Of a DNA stretch of 7,029 bases, positions 1 through 5,489 are shown one piece after another. The DNA lies in assembly GCA_009837685.1 (NCBI GenBank), contig VXTA01000152.1, positions 1-7,029 of the forward strand, in the 5' to 3' direction. Origin of the DNA: Chloroflexota bacterium. GTDB lineage: Bacteria; Chloroflexota; Dehalococcoidia; Lucifugimonadales; Lucifugimonadaceae. The stretch's first letter is position 1, and every line of letters begins with the position of its first letter. The notes beneath the pieces were generated by a model. The model was not told the DNA's origin and did not search any database. It saw only the letters and a list, made by a program, of their open reading frames with translations. The position numbers and the translations under genes were made by a program.

Positions 1-132
1 GTTCTAAATTCCACTTCCAAACACAAACCCATTTCCTACGAAATCAGACTCTCACACCCAACACGCGCTGACACTCGATCCATCCCCTACATCCACCCTA
101 CGAATGACACCGCAAAACCCTCTCACTGCGAA

Positions 133-173
133 CATGCCGCTCCAGCGGCAATTTCGCGGCATGAGCGGCATGA
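133..173. repeat. Cluster of alternative stem-loops downstream of aapP
   Basis: CATGCCGCT at 133-141 is an exact inverted match to AGCGGCATG at 164-172. Its first eight bases also match GCGGCATG at 156-163, and TGCCGCT at 135-141 matches AGCGGCA at 144-150. GCGGCATGA is also a 9-bp direct tandem repeat (156-164, 165-173). One arm can therefore pair with three partners. It lies just 7 bp past the aapP stop. No T-run follows on the minus strand (TTCGCAGTG), so it is not a classical intrinsic terminator. It could protect the 3' end of the operon message or be a repeat-family remnant. The remaining bases 1-132 show no gene. Confidence 0.55.
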
Positions 174-179
174 ACCGAT

Positions 180-977
180 CTACAAAATCTGGTCCAAAAA
201 CAGCTGCGTCCGCGCCTCAGTCGGATTCGTGAAGATGTGGTCAGGAGTGTCGATTTCCACCAATTGACCCTCGTCAAACATCGCCATCCGGTCAGCAACC
301 TCCCTCGCAAAGCCCATTTCGTGCGTTACGCACAGCATCGTCATCCCCGTATCAGCCAGCTCCCGCATAACGTCGAGTACTTCCTTAATCATCTCCGGAT
401 CCAGCGCCGAAGTCGGCTCATCAAACAACATAATTTCGGGCTGCATCGCTAATGCCCGTGCGATAGCAACGCGCTGTTGCTGACCGCCAGAAAGCTCCGC
501 CGGGTACTTTTCGGCCTGTTCGGGGATGCCGACACGTTCGAGTAGCGACATCGCCAATTCGTCGGCCTCAGCCTTCGGCAAGTGTCGGACTCGTTGCGGT
601 GCGAGCGTGATATTGCTCATTACGGAAAGATGCGGGAACAGATTGAACTGCTGAAATACCATCCCAACCTCGCGTCGGATAGCGTCGAGGTTGCGGAGAT
701 CGTTGGTCATCTCGATCCCATCCACCACGATCTTGCCCTGCTGGTGCTCCTCGAGTCGGTTAATCATGCGTATGAATGTCGACTTCCCGGAGCCGGAAGG
801 TCCGAAGATGACAACCACCTCTCCCCTCTTCACCGACATCGTGACATCGTTGACAGCACAGAAGTCTCCGAACCACTTGTAGACGTTCTCGCAGACGATG
901 ATGTCGTCACGGTCTTCGAGTGGGATTTTGCGGATGTCAGGATTGGTTACGGTCGTTTCTTCGAGGGAGGTAGTCAT
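180..977 (-). CDS. aapP: Polar amino-acid ABC transporter ATP-binding protein (AapP/BztD/GlnQ type)
   Basis: This is the cytoplasmic ATPase that powers the importer; two copies would sit under the AapQ-AapM channel. All nucleotide-binding motifs are intact in its 265 residues: Walker [10 protein letters not shown] at 59-67, Q-loop [10 protein letters not shown] near 107-116, signature LSGGQQQR at 162-169, Walker B IMLFDEP with D186 and E187, D-loop SALD at 190-193, and switch histidine H219 in VTHEMGFA. The end, [17 protein letters not shown], is typical of the polar amino-acid subfamily. An N-terminal extension of about 25 residues precedes the first beta strand, as is common in AapP. The ATG start is supported by an AAGGA sequence 8 nt upstream. 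It is the last gene of the operon, separated from aapM by 81 bp that contain a hairpin repeat. Family and role are secure; the exact amino acid carried cannot be read from the ATPase. Confidence 0.96.
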   Translation of the reverse strand: MTTSLEETTVTNPDIRKIPLEDRDDIIVCENVYKWFGDFCAVNDVTMSVKRGEVVVIFGPSGSGKSTFIRMINRLEEHQQGKIVVDGIEMTNDLRNLDAIRREVGMVFQQFNLFPHLSVMSNITLAPQRVRHLPKAEADELAMSLLERVGIPEQAEKYPAELSGGQQQRVAIARALAMQPEIMLFDEPTSALDPEMIKEVLDVMRELADTGMTMLCVTHEMGFAREVADRMAMFDEGQLVEIDTPDHIFTNPTEARTQLFLDQIL

Positions 978-982
978 GGTGG

Positions 983-990
983 TTTTCCTT
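983..990 (-). promoter_or_regulatory. Ribosome binding site of aapP
   Basis: On the minus strand this reads AAGGAAAA, with the AAGGA core 8 nt before the ATG at 977. It is one of the two clearest Shine-Dalgarno sequences in the window. It shows that aapP is translated independently rather than by coupling to aapM. Confidence 0.7.
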
Positions 991-1000
991 GCTGGGTCAC

Positions 1001-1040
1001 CCTCACCCTAGCCCTCTCCCATCGAGGGAGAGGGGATTAT
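1001..1040. repeat. REP-like intergenic hairpin (CCCTCTCCC / GGGAGAGGG)
   Basis: CCCTCTCCC at 1012-1020 pairs perfectly with GGGAGAGGG at 1026-1034 around a 5-nt loop (ATCGA). It is preceded by the purine/pyrimidine-biased stretch CCTCACCCTAG. From memory, this combination (GGGAGAGGG next to TAGGGTGAGGG) is a widespread dispersed intergenic repeat in bacterial genomes. Here it fills most of the 81-bp gap between aapM and aapP. There is no T-run on the minus-strand 3' side (CTAGGGTGAGGG follows), so it is a poor intrinsic terminator. It more likely acts as a 3'-end stabiliser of the upstream message, or is simply a mobile repeat insertion. Confidence 0.7.
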
Positions 1041-1058
1041 CGGCGACGGTTTGGTTAA

Positions 1059-2699
1059 CTAGCGGCGGCCTACTCCTAGGGCTCTTTCTATGCGTCGGGA
1101 GATGTATGACATTGCGAAGGTGAAGATCCAGAAGACGGCGGCTATGAAGATGTAGACTTCGTGTCCGTCGTCGACGAAATCGAGGTTTCCTTGGATGGTT
1201 ACTCGGCCCATTTCGACGAGGTCGAGCATGCCGATGATGAAGACTAGTGATGTGTCTTTGAAGAGGGATATGGCCTGCCCTACTATGGCTGGGATGATGT
1301 TTCGGAGTCCCTGCGGAAGGGTGATCAATACTGTGGTCTGCCATCCGCGGAGTCCGAGGGCGTGTGCGGCTTCGGTCTGACCGGTAGCGACGGCTGCCAT
1401 GCCGCCACGGACGTTCTCGGCCATGTAGGCAGAGCTGAATAGCGTGATCGTGATCATGGCGAGGTATAGCTCGTCAATGCTCACGGTCTCGGGGAATGTG
1501 AGTGGAAGGATGTGTCGGGACATGAACAGCAGCGTGATGAGGGGCACGCCGCGGATGACTTCGATGAAGAAGACGCAGAAGTATTTGAGGAACGGTAGCT
1601 GGCTACGACGTCCGAGGGCTAGCGCGATGCCGATGGGTATCGAGCATACGATGCCGATTACAGCGAGGAGGAGGTTGAGGGTCAGTCCGCCGAGGTCTTG
1701 AGTGGCAACGGGATCAAGTCCGGGGATGTAACTCGTTCCGATAACAAGGACGGCAGAGACGATGAAGAATACGACGGATAGGATGAGGAAGTTTCGGAAG
1801 GTTCCGATGGAATGGATAGTGGCGAGTCCGTAACCGATGGCAACGGCGACGAAGTTGATTATGAAGAGGAGGTTTACGAGGAGGTCAGGCGGATCGGCGA
1901 CGCCGTATGAGAGGACGTATGCGTTGTTGGCGGTCTGTTGAGAATCGATGCGGATGTAGTAGGTGCCAGGATCGATAGTGGTGGTGATGGAGTCGTCGGA
2001 AGTGCCGGAGTTGTCGCTGGATTGGATGACTGCGCCGTTGGAGTCTTCGAGGAAGAGGTTGGCGTTTGCGTCTTGTTGGGCGAGGATGGTTTTGAACTTC
2101 ATCGCCTCGGCGATGGTGAAGCTGTAGTAGTCTGAGCGGTCTTCGTCGCCGTCTAGGGTTCCTGCGAGGTATGAGGTGCCGGTGAGGGTAGTGATGTCTT
2201 TTTGGTCGATAGCGTTTGCACGATCAGCGTCCGAGATGTCGCGGTTCTTTTCCCTGAGGGATACCGGCGGCGGATCAGGTGCAACGGTGGAGTCGTATCT
2301 GGGTGCTCCGAGGTCGACGCCGAGGTATGGGAGGGAACCGGCGAGGAGAGTGACAATGATGAGTGCGATGGCGAAGCCACGGGCTATTCCGCCCCAGAGT
2401 CGCCATGCCATTCCAAGCAGGATGCTGACGAGCAACAACGCGGTCTCAGGTCGCCAGTAGAACTCTTGCGGGTAGCGCCCGATGACGTATAGCGGAACGC
2501 GGGAAGTTACGACTTCCCAGCTGGCGGTGATGAAAACCCAGTTGATGGACTGGAAGATGGCGAGCGCGACGATGGCGCCTAGGACGATGGTTATGATGCC
2601 GTCGGTGGGCGAGCTGAAGAGATTGGCTCGGATCCATCCAGGCACGCCGACGGTCATCGCTGGCGGCGCGGGGTTTGGTCTTGTGGACTGCTGGTTCAT
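1059..2699 (-). CDS. aapM: Polar amino-acid ABC transporter permease (AapM/BztC type) with an inserted PPC-like domain
   Basis: This is the second membrane subunit of the importer. The start, PGWIRANLFSSPTDGI, and the C-terminal half match AapM/BztC: LALGRRSQLPF near 360-370, FIEVIRGVPLITLLFM at 378-393, AYMAENVRGGMAAV at 424-436, then the cytoplasmic coupling loop EAAHALGL to ITLPQG at 443-464, and FKDTSLVFIIG at 480-490. Hydrophobic segments lie near 33-55, 86-98, 107-123, 272-294, 303-322, 338-362, 370-395, 410-428, 468-490 and 515-533. The protein has 546 residues, against about 380-430 for the family. The excess is mainly residues 129-268, outside the membrane by the predicted topology, where a PPC-like domain sits at about 178-267. 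It starts 10 bp after the aapQ stop, so the two are co-transcribed and perhaps translationally coupled. The reading frame is continuous, with no sign of frameshift. Confidence 0.94.
   Translation of the reverse strand: MNQQSTRPNPAPPAMTVGVPGWIRANLFSSPTDGIITIVLGAIVALAIFQSINWVFITASWEVVTSRVPLYVIGRYPQEFYWRPETALLLVSILLGMAWRLWGGIARGFAIALIIVTLLAGSLPYLGVDLGAPRYDSTVAPDPPPVSLREKNRDISDADRANAIDQKDITTLTGTSYLAGTLDGDEDRSDYYSFTIAEAMKFKTILAQQDANANLFLEDSNGAVIQSSDNSGTSDDSITTTIDPGTYYIRIDSQQTANNAYVLSYGVADPPDLLVNLLFIINFVAVAIGYGLATIHSIGTFRNFLILSVVFFIVSAVLVIGTSYIPGLDPVATQDLGGLTLNLLLAVIGIVCSIPIGIALALGRRSQLPFLKYFCVFFIEVIRGVPLITLLFMSRHILPLTFPETVSIDELYLAMITITLFSSAYMAENVRGGMAAVATGQTEAAHALGLRGWQTTVLITLPQGLRNIIPAIVGQAISLFKDTSLVFIIGMLDLVEMGRVTIQGNLDFVDDGHEVYIFIAAVFWIFTFAMSYISRRIERALGVGRR
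1899..2168 (-). other. PPC-like (pre-peptidase C-terminal) domain encoded inside aapM
   Basis: Residues about 178-267 of AapM read like a PPC domain (Pfam PF04151 type), normally found at the end of secreted peptidases and other exported proteins. Visible hallmarks are LAGTLDGDEDRSDYYSFTI at 178-196 (the acidic turn followed by DxYxF), ANLFLEDSNGAVIQSSDN at 213-230 (dLxLyd-x-nG), a DD-SITTTI strand at 235-242, DPGTYYIRID at 243-252 (the aGtYyvrV signature), and YVLSYGV at 261-267. The cluster D183, D185, D187 and D190 could bind calcium, as reported for some collagenase PPC-type domains; that is inference. It is flanked by a Pro-rich linker (residues 140-147) and a transmembrane segment from 272, and topology places it outside the cell membrane. 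Confidence 0.8.
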
Positions 2700-2709
2700 T
2701 GATGATTAG

Positions 2710-3888
2710 CTATCCGACGCCGGCGTATCTGGTGATGCGGTTGTAGATGTTTCCGACAAGCGAGTAGAAGAGGCTCATCGCGAGGTATGTGACCATGACC
2801 ATGCCGATGAGGGAGATTGCAGGTGCGATCTGGGTCATAGTGGTGGATACGCTGACGAGGTCGGGGTATCCAATGGCGGCAGCGAGCGATGAGTTCTTAG
2901 TGAGGTTTAGATACTGGCTGATTAGCGGTGGGATGATGACGCGTAGAGCCTGTGGGAAGATGACGAAACGTAGGGAGTTGTTGGTGTTGAGTCCTAGGGA
3001 TCGTGCAGCTTCGGTTTGGCCGCGGTTGACGGCCTGGATTCCGGCGCGGACGATCTCGGCGATGAATGCAGAGGTGTAGACGACGAGTCCAATGAGTAGA
3101 GCGAAGAAGCTACCGGACCATCGGGCTCCGCCTTGCAGTCGTCCGAAGGGGCCTTCTTGTCGTTCGGGCACTACGAGTTCGAGCGGGGTGAATATGATGA
3201 GTCCGATGATGGTGACGACGAAGATGATGATGAATCCGGCGATTATGGGGTAGCTCGATTTGCCGGTTTCGATTTCTCTACGGTTGAGGACGTTGTAGGC
3301 GACGATGGCGGCTAGGATTCCGACAGCGGTCAGAATGGCCCATGGCCAGAAACCGCCTAGGGGGGTTGCCCATGGCAAGTAGAAGCCGCTGTTGTTGAGG
3401 TAGAAGGCGTCGAAGAATACGTATCCTTCGCGGACGTTTGGGAGTTCGAGGATGATGAGGAACCAGAAGAGGAGCTGGATCAGGAGCGGGATATTGCGGA
3501 AGGTGTCGATGTATACGAGTGCTAGCCGACTGAGGAGCCAGTTTGATGAGAGTCGTGAGACACCGATGATGATGCCGAGCATGGTGGCAAGGACAACCCC
3601 GAGGACCGATGCTTTGACAGTGTTGAGTGCGGCGACGGTGAAGCCGTAGAGGTAGGACTCGGAGGGATCGTAATCGATGACGGATTCGCCGATTGGGATC
3701 TGAGCGGCTTCGTCTAGGAAGCTGAATCCGAAGGGTATCTCGCGGTCTTGTATCTCGTTTGCAACGTTGAAAATGAATCCGGAGACGATAGCGATGACAA
3801 CGATTGCAGAGATGATCTGGACAACCCACTGGATGAAGACGACGTTTCGCCACAGGGGGATGCCGCCGGGGTATAGGATGCTCTGCAC
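2710..3888 (-). CDS. aapQ: Polar amino-acid ABC transporter permease (AapQ/BztB type)
   Basis: This is the first membrane subunit, 392 residues, the usual AapQ length. It has an N-terminal transmembrane segment at 18-40, then the family-typical stretch from about 54 (FGFSFL) through IPIGESVIDYDPSESYLYGF to LNTVKASVLGVVLATMLG at 88-105. These are followed by IGVSRLSSNWLLSRLALVYI at 108-127, FRNIPLLIQLLFWF at 130-143, and a periplasmic NNSGFYLPW at 165-173. Further hydrophobic segments are near 182-199, 214-234 and 259-278. The coupling loop EAARSLGL to VIFPQA lies at 293-314, and KNSSLAAAIGYPDL at 331-344 is characteristic of the family. The start is GTG; no ATG, GTG or TTG lies between it and the in-frame stop upstream, and only a weak GAG-containing ribosome site precedes it. 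A hairpin separates it from aapJ, so its expression probably depends on read-through. Confidence 0.95.
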   Translation of the reverse strand: MQSILYPGGIPLWRNVVFIQWVVQIISAIVVIAIVSGFIFNVANEIQDREIPFGFSFLDEAAQIPIGESVIDYDPSESYLYGFTVAALNTVKASVLGVVLATMLGIIIGVSRLSSNWLLSRLALVYIDTFRNIPLLIQLLFWFLIILELPNVREGYVFFDAFYLNNSGFYLPWATPLGGFWPWAILTAVGILAAIVAYNVLNRREIETGKSSYPIIAGFIIIFVVTIIGLIIFTPLELVVPERQEGPFGRLQGGARWSGSFFALLIGLVVYTSAFIAEIVRAGIQAVNRGQTEAARSLGLNTNNSLRFVIFPQALRVIIPPLISQYLNLTKNSSLAAAIGYPDLVSVSTTMTQIAPAISLIGMVMVTYLAMSLFYSLVGNIYNRITRYAGVG

Positions 3889-3950
3889 TGCTGGTATCTC
3901 GTTAACGCGTCGTGATGCACAAGACGACTTTGGTGTAGTTTAACCGCGTA

Positions 3951-3985
3951 ACAAAAGAAAGGGGGATGCACACGCATCCCCCTTT
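3951..3985 (-). terminator. Intrinsic (possibly leaky) terminator between aapJ and aapQ
   Basis: AAAGGGGGATGC at 3958-3969 pairs perfectly with GCATCCCCCTTT at 3974-3985 around a 4-nt loop, ACAC. Read on the minus strand, the 12-bp stem is followed by a T-rich tail (TTTCTTTTGTT, counting the last stem bases). This is the layout of a rho-independent terminator. It lies 23 bp after the aapJ stop and before the permease genes. No convincing promoter is visible between it and aapQ, so partial termination, with RNA-stem protection of the aapJ message, is the likely role. That would make the binding protein more abundant than the membrane parts, as in other binding-protein-dependent operons. Confidence 0.85.
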
Positions 3986-4008
3986 GAGTTGGTCGGTTTG
4001 ACCGGGTT

Positions 4009-5238
4009 CTAGCGCAGCGGTGCTGCGTAGATTTGACCGCCCTTGGGGCAGTCGGTACAAGGAGCGTTAGACCAAAGAGCGTTGCGACCGTTCTCCCTGG
4101 GGAGGTCGATGCCGTCGGGCCCGAGGTTGCGGTCGTAGATCTCGCCGTAGTTTCCGACGGCCTCAATCACGTCCTGCATGAAGGTGGCGTCTAGCCCGAG
4201 GGCCTCTTGACCGATCGTTCCTTCGGCACCGAGCAGTCTCTTGGCTTTTGCGTTGTCGCCAGCGGCAACGGAGCTAACGTTTCCGCTGTTGATGCCGTAG
4301 GCTTCGGCATAGATCAAGCCGGACATGACGGTCTTGACGATGTCGAACCACTGGTCATCGCCGTGTGGAACGACTGGTCCGAGGGGCTCTTCGGAGATGG
4401 TCTCCGGGAGGATGACGTGGTCATCGGGGTTCGGGAGTGCGGTCCTGAGGGCTGCCAGCTGCGAGCGGTCGTTGGTGAAGACGTCGCATTGGCCGGACTC
4501 GTATGCGTCAAGCACAACGTCGGTGTCCTCGAAGACGTTGGGGTTGTATTCGAATTCGTTCTGTCGGAAGAAGTCTGCCATGTTGAGCTCGGTGGTGGTA
4601 CCGCTAGTGACACAAACGGCTGCGCCGTCGAGTTCGTAGGCGGATGTGACGCCGAGGTCGGCCGGGACCATGAAGCCCTGTCCGTCGTAGAACATGGTCT
4701 GAGCGTAGTTGCCCCACTGTGCGTCACGGCTGGTGGTCCAGGTGACGGTTCGGACAAGCATGTCGACTTCACCGGACTGGATGGTCGGGCCACGCTCAGC
4801 AGCGGTGATGTACTGGATCTCGATCGCTTCAGGGTCGCCTAGGACAGCGGTTGCGAGTGCTCGGCAGAGGTCGATGTCGAAGCCGACGTTTCGTCCGGCG
4901 TCGTCTAGAGAGCCGTATCCTGGAACGTCGTTACGGCTGGCGCAGATGACATGTCCACGGTCTTGGACCTGGGCGAGTCGACCGCCGGTGTCTTCCATCA
5001 TTGCTTCATCGGCCATCATTTTGGCGTCTTCGGCCATTTTGTTGGCCTCGTCAGCGCGGGCTTCGGCAGCATCCGCTCGTGCGTTAGCGTCACTAAGTGC
5101 CGACTGTGCTGCTGAAGCGGTAGCTTGCGCGTTCTGGAGATCGGCGTCGGTTGGTCCCGAGTCATCGGTACAGGCGCTGAAAGCGACTGCGAAGACCGAT
5201 ACCATCGCGAGCATTGCGATCAGCAGTTTTGTTTTCAT
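4009..5238 (-). CDS. aapJ: Lipid-anchored polar amino-acid binding protein (AapJ/BztA type), copy 1
   Basis: This extracytoplasmic receptor delivers amino acids to AapQM. From the chosen ATG it has 409 residues: a lipoprotein signal MKTKLLIAMLAMVSVFAVAFSAC with lipid-site C23, then an Ala/Asp/Glu-rich, coiled-coil-like stalk at about 30-84, then the two-lobed binding fold. Family blocks are VICASRNDVPGYGS (97-110), VGFDIDLCRALATAVLGD (118-135), LVRTVTWTTSRD (161-172, with R163 and the presumed carboxylate-binding R171), FYDGQGFMV (183-191), CVTSGTTTELNMADFFR (209-225), CDVFTNDRSQLAAL (251-264), VGNYGEIYDRNLG (361-373) and GGQIYAAPLR (400-409). Starting 23 codons earlier is possible, but it would bury the signal peptide and ignore the GGAAGGGA ribosome site just before this ATG. 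The C-terminal loop carries an unusual CTDC insert (394-397). It follows its own putative promoter and precedes a terminator-like hairpin. Confidence 0.95.
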   Translation of the reverse strand: MKTKLLIAMLAMVSVFAVAFSACTDDSGPTDADLQNAQATASAAQSALSDANARADAAEARADEANKMAEDAKMMADEAMMEDTGGRLAQVQDRGHVICASRNDVPGYGSLDDAGRNVGFDIDLCRALATAVLGDPEAIEIQYITAAERGPTIQSGEVDMLVRTVTWTTSRDAQWGNYAQTMFYDGQGFMVPADLGVTSAYELDGAAVCVTSGTTTELNMADFFRQNEFEYNPNVFEDTDVVLDAYESGQCDVFTNDRSQLAALRTALPNPDDHVILPETISEEPLGPVVPHGDDQWFDIVKTVMSGLIYAEAYGINSGNVSSVAAGDNAKAKRLLGAEGTIGQEALGLDATFMQDVIEAVGNYGEIYDRNLGPDGIDLPRENGRNALWSNAPCTDCPKGGQIYAAPLR

Positions 5239-5248
5239 GTGGTGTGTG

Positions 5249-5256
5249 TCCCTTCC
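5249..5256 (-). promoter_or_regulatory. Ribosome binding site deciding the aapJ start
   Basis: The minus strand reads GGAAGGGA, ending 10 nt before the ATG at 5238. Because it lies downstream of the alternative start at 5307, it supports the shorter protein that begins directly with its lipoprotein signal peptide. Confidence 0.7.
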
Positions 5257-5271
5257 GTTTTTTGCTTCGCG

Positions 5272-5303
5272 AGCAATGTTATCAGAAAGCAATGTTATCA
5301 GAA
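5272..5303 (-). repeat. Perfect 16-bp tandem duplication in the aapJ leader (possible operator)
   Basis: AGCAATGTTATCAGAA occurs twice back to back (5272-5287 and 5288-5303) without mismatch. On the minus strand the unit reads TTCTGATAACATTGCT. It begins at the last base of the proposed -10 element and would cover the transcription start and the first part of the leader. Each unit also contains a TGATAACAT string resembling a -10 sequence. The proximal end folds into a short 5-bp hairpin (TTGCT/AGCAA, 5262-5276). A repressor or activator half-site pair, or a recent replication-slippage duplication, would both explain it. Confidence 0.8.
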
Positions 5304-5331
5304 ACATATCGATGCACGCTTATGGAATCAA
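5303..5331 (-). promoter_or_regulatory. Putative sigma70-type promoter of aapJ
   Basis: The minus strand has TTGATT (5326-5331) and TATGTT (5303-5308) separated by exactly 17 bp. Each hexamer matches 4 of 6 consensus bases. Transcription would start near 5295, giving a leader of about 57 nt. The location at the AT-rich part of the only long intergenic gap in the window supports it. It is a pattern match only; the sigma factor of this organism is unknown. Confidence 0.5.
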
Positions 5332-5489
5332 GTTTACGCGAAGTGAGGGTTAATCAGTGATACATGGTCGCGAAATAATCGCTGGCTGATTAGACGAGGC
5401 GAATCGAGCGTTCCCTGCTTTGGTGGAAAGGGGCATCGGCGGTAACTTCGCGCAGTATTGAGAAGGTCAAGCGAGTTGGGAAACGAACA
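5309..5489. other. Intergenic region between the two binding-protein genes
   Basis: No credible gene is visible in this stretch. Apart from the -35 element at 5326-5331, it holds a spaced inverted repeat, TAATCAG (5351-5357) and CTGATTA (5386-5392). Inside that is a small GCGA/TCGC stem (5370-5373 with 5379-5382), which could be a regulator site or a weak RNA structure. A 13-nt palindrome, CATTACCGTAATG (5488-5500), overlaps the stop codon of the upstream binding-protein gene. There is no strong terminator after that gene, so its transcript may run into aapJ. Confidence 0.45.

Noticed and set aside
582..1058. Long open frame on the plus strand opposite the 5' half of aapP
   Set aside because: It is antisense to a gene with every ATPase motif intact, has no recognisable domain, and runs through the REP-like hairpin.
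1003..1344. Arg/His/Pro-rich open frame on the minus strand overlapping aapM
   Set aside because: It has the low-complexity residue pattern typical of an out-of-frame reading of a membrane protein gene; the aapM frame is uninterrupted here.
1059..2699. Possibility that the long AapM is an assembly artefact or a fused pseudogene
   Set aside because: The reading frame is continuous, the permease blocks before and after the insert are in order and complete, and the insert has flanking linkers and consistent membrane topology.
3889..3950. A separate promoter for aapQMP
   Set aside because: No pair of -35/-10 hexamers with suitable spacing could be recognised on the minus strand; only a bulged short inverted match (GTTAACGCG with CGCGTAAC) is seen.
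4207..4842. 211-codon open frame on the plus strand opposite aapJ
   Set aside because: Its composition mirrors the conserved binding-protein frame; similar antisense frames occur opposite the paralogue (5871-6353), as expected from codon bias.
5239..5307. N-terminal 23-codon extension of aapJ
   Set aside because: It would place charged residues ahead of a canonical lipoprotein signal, runs through the tandem repeat and proposed leader, and bypasses the good ribosome site at 5249-5256.
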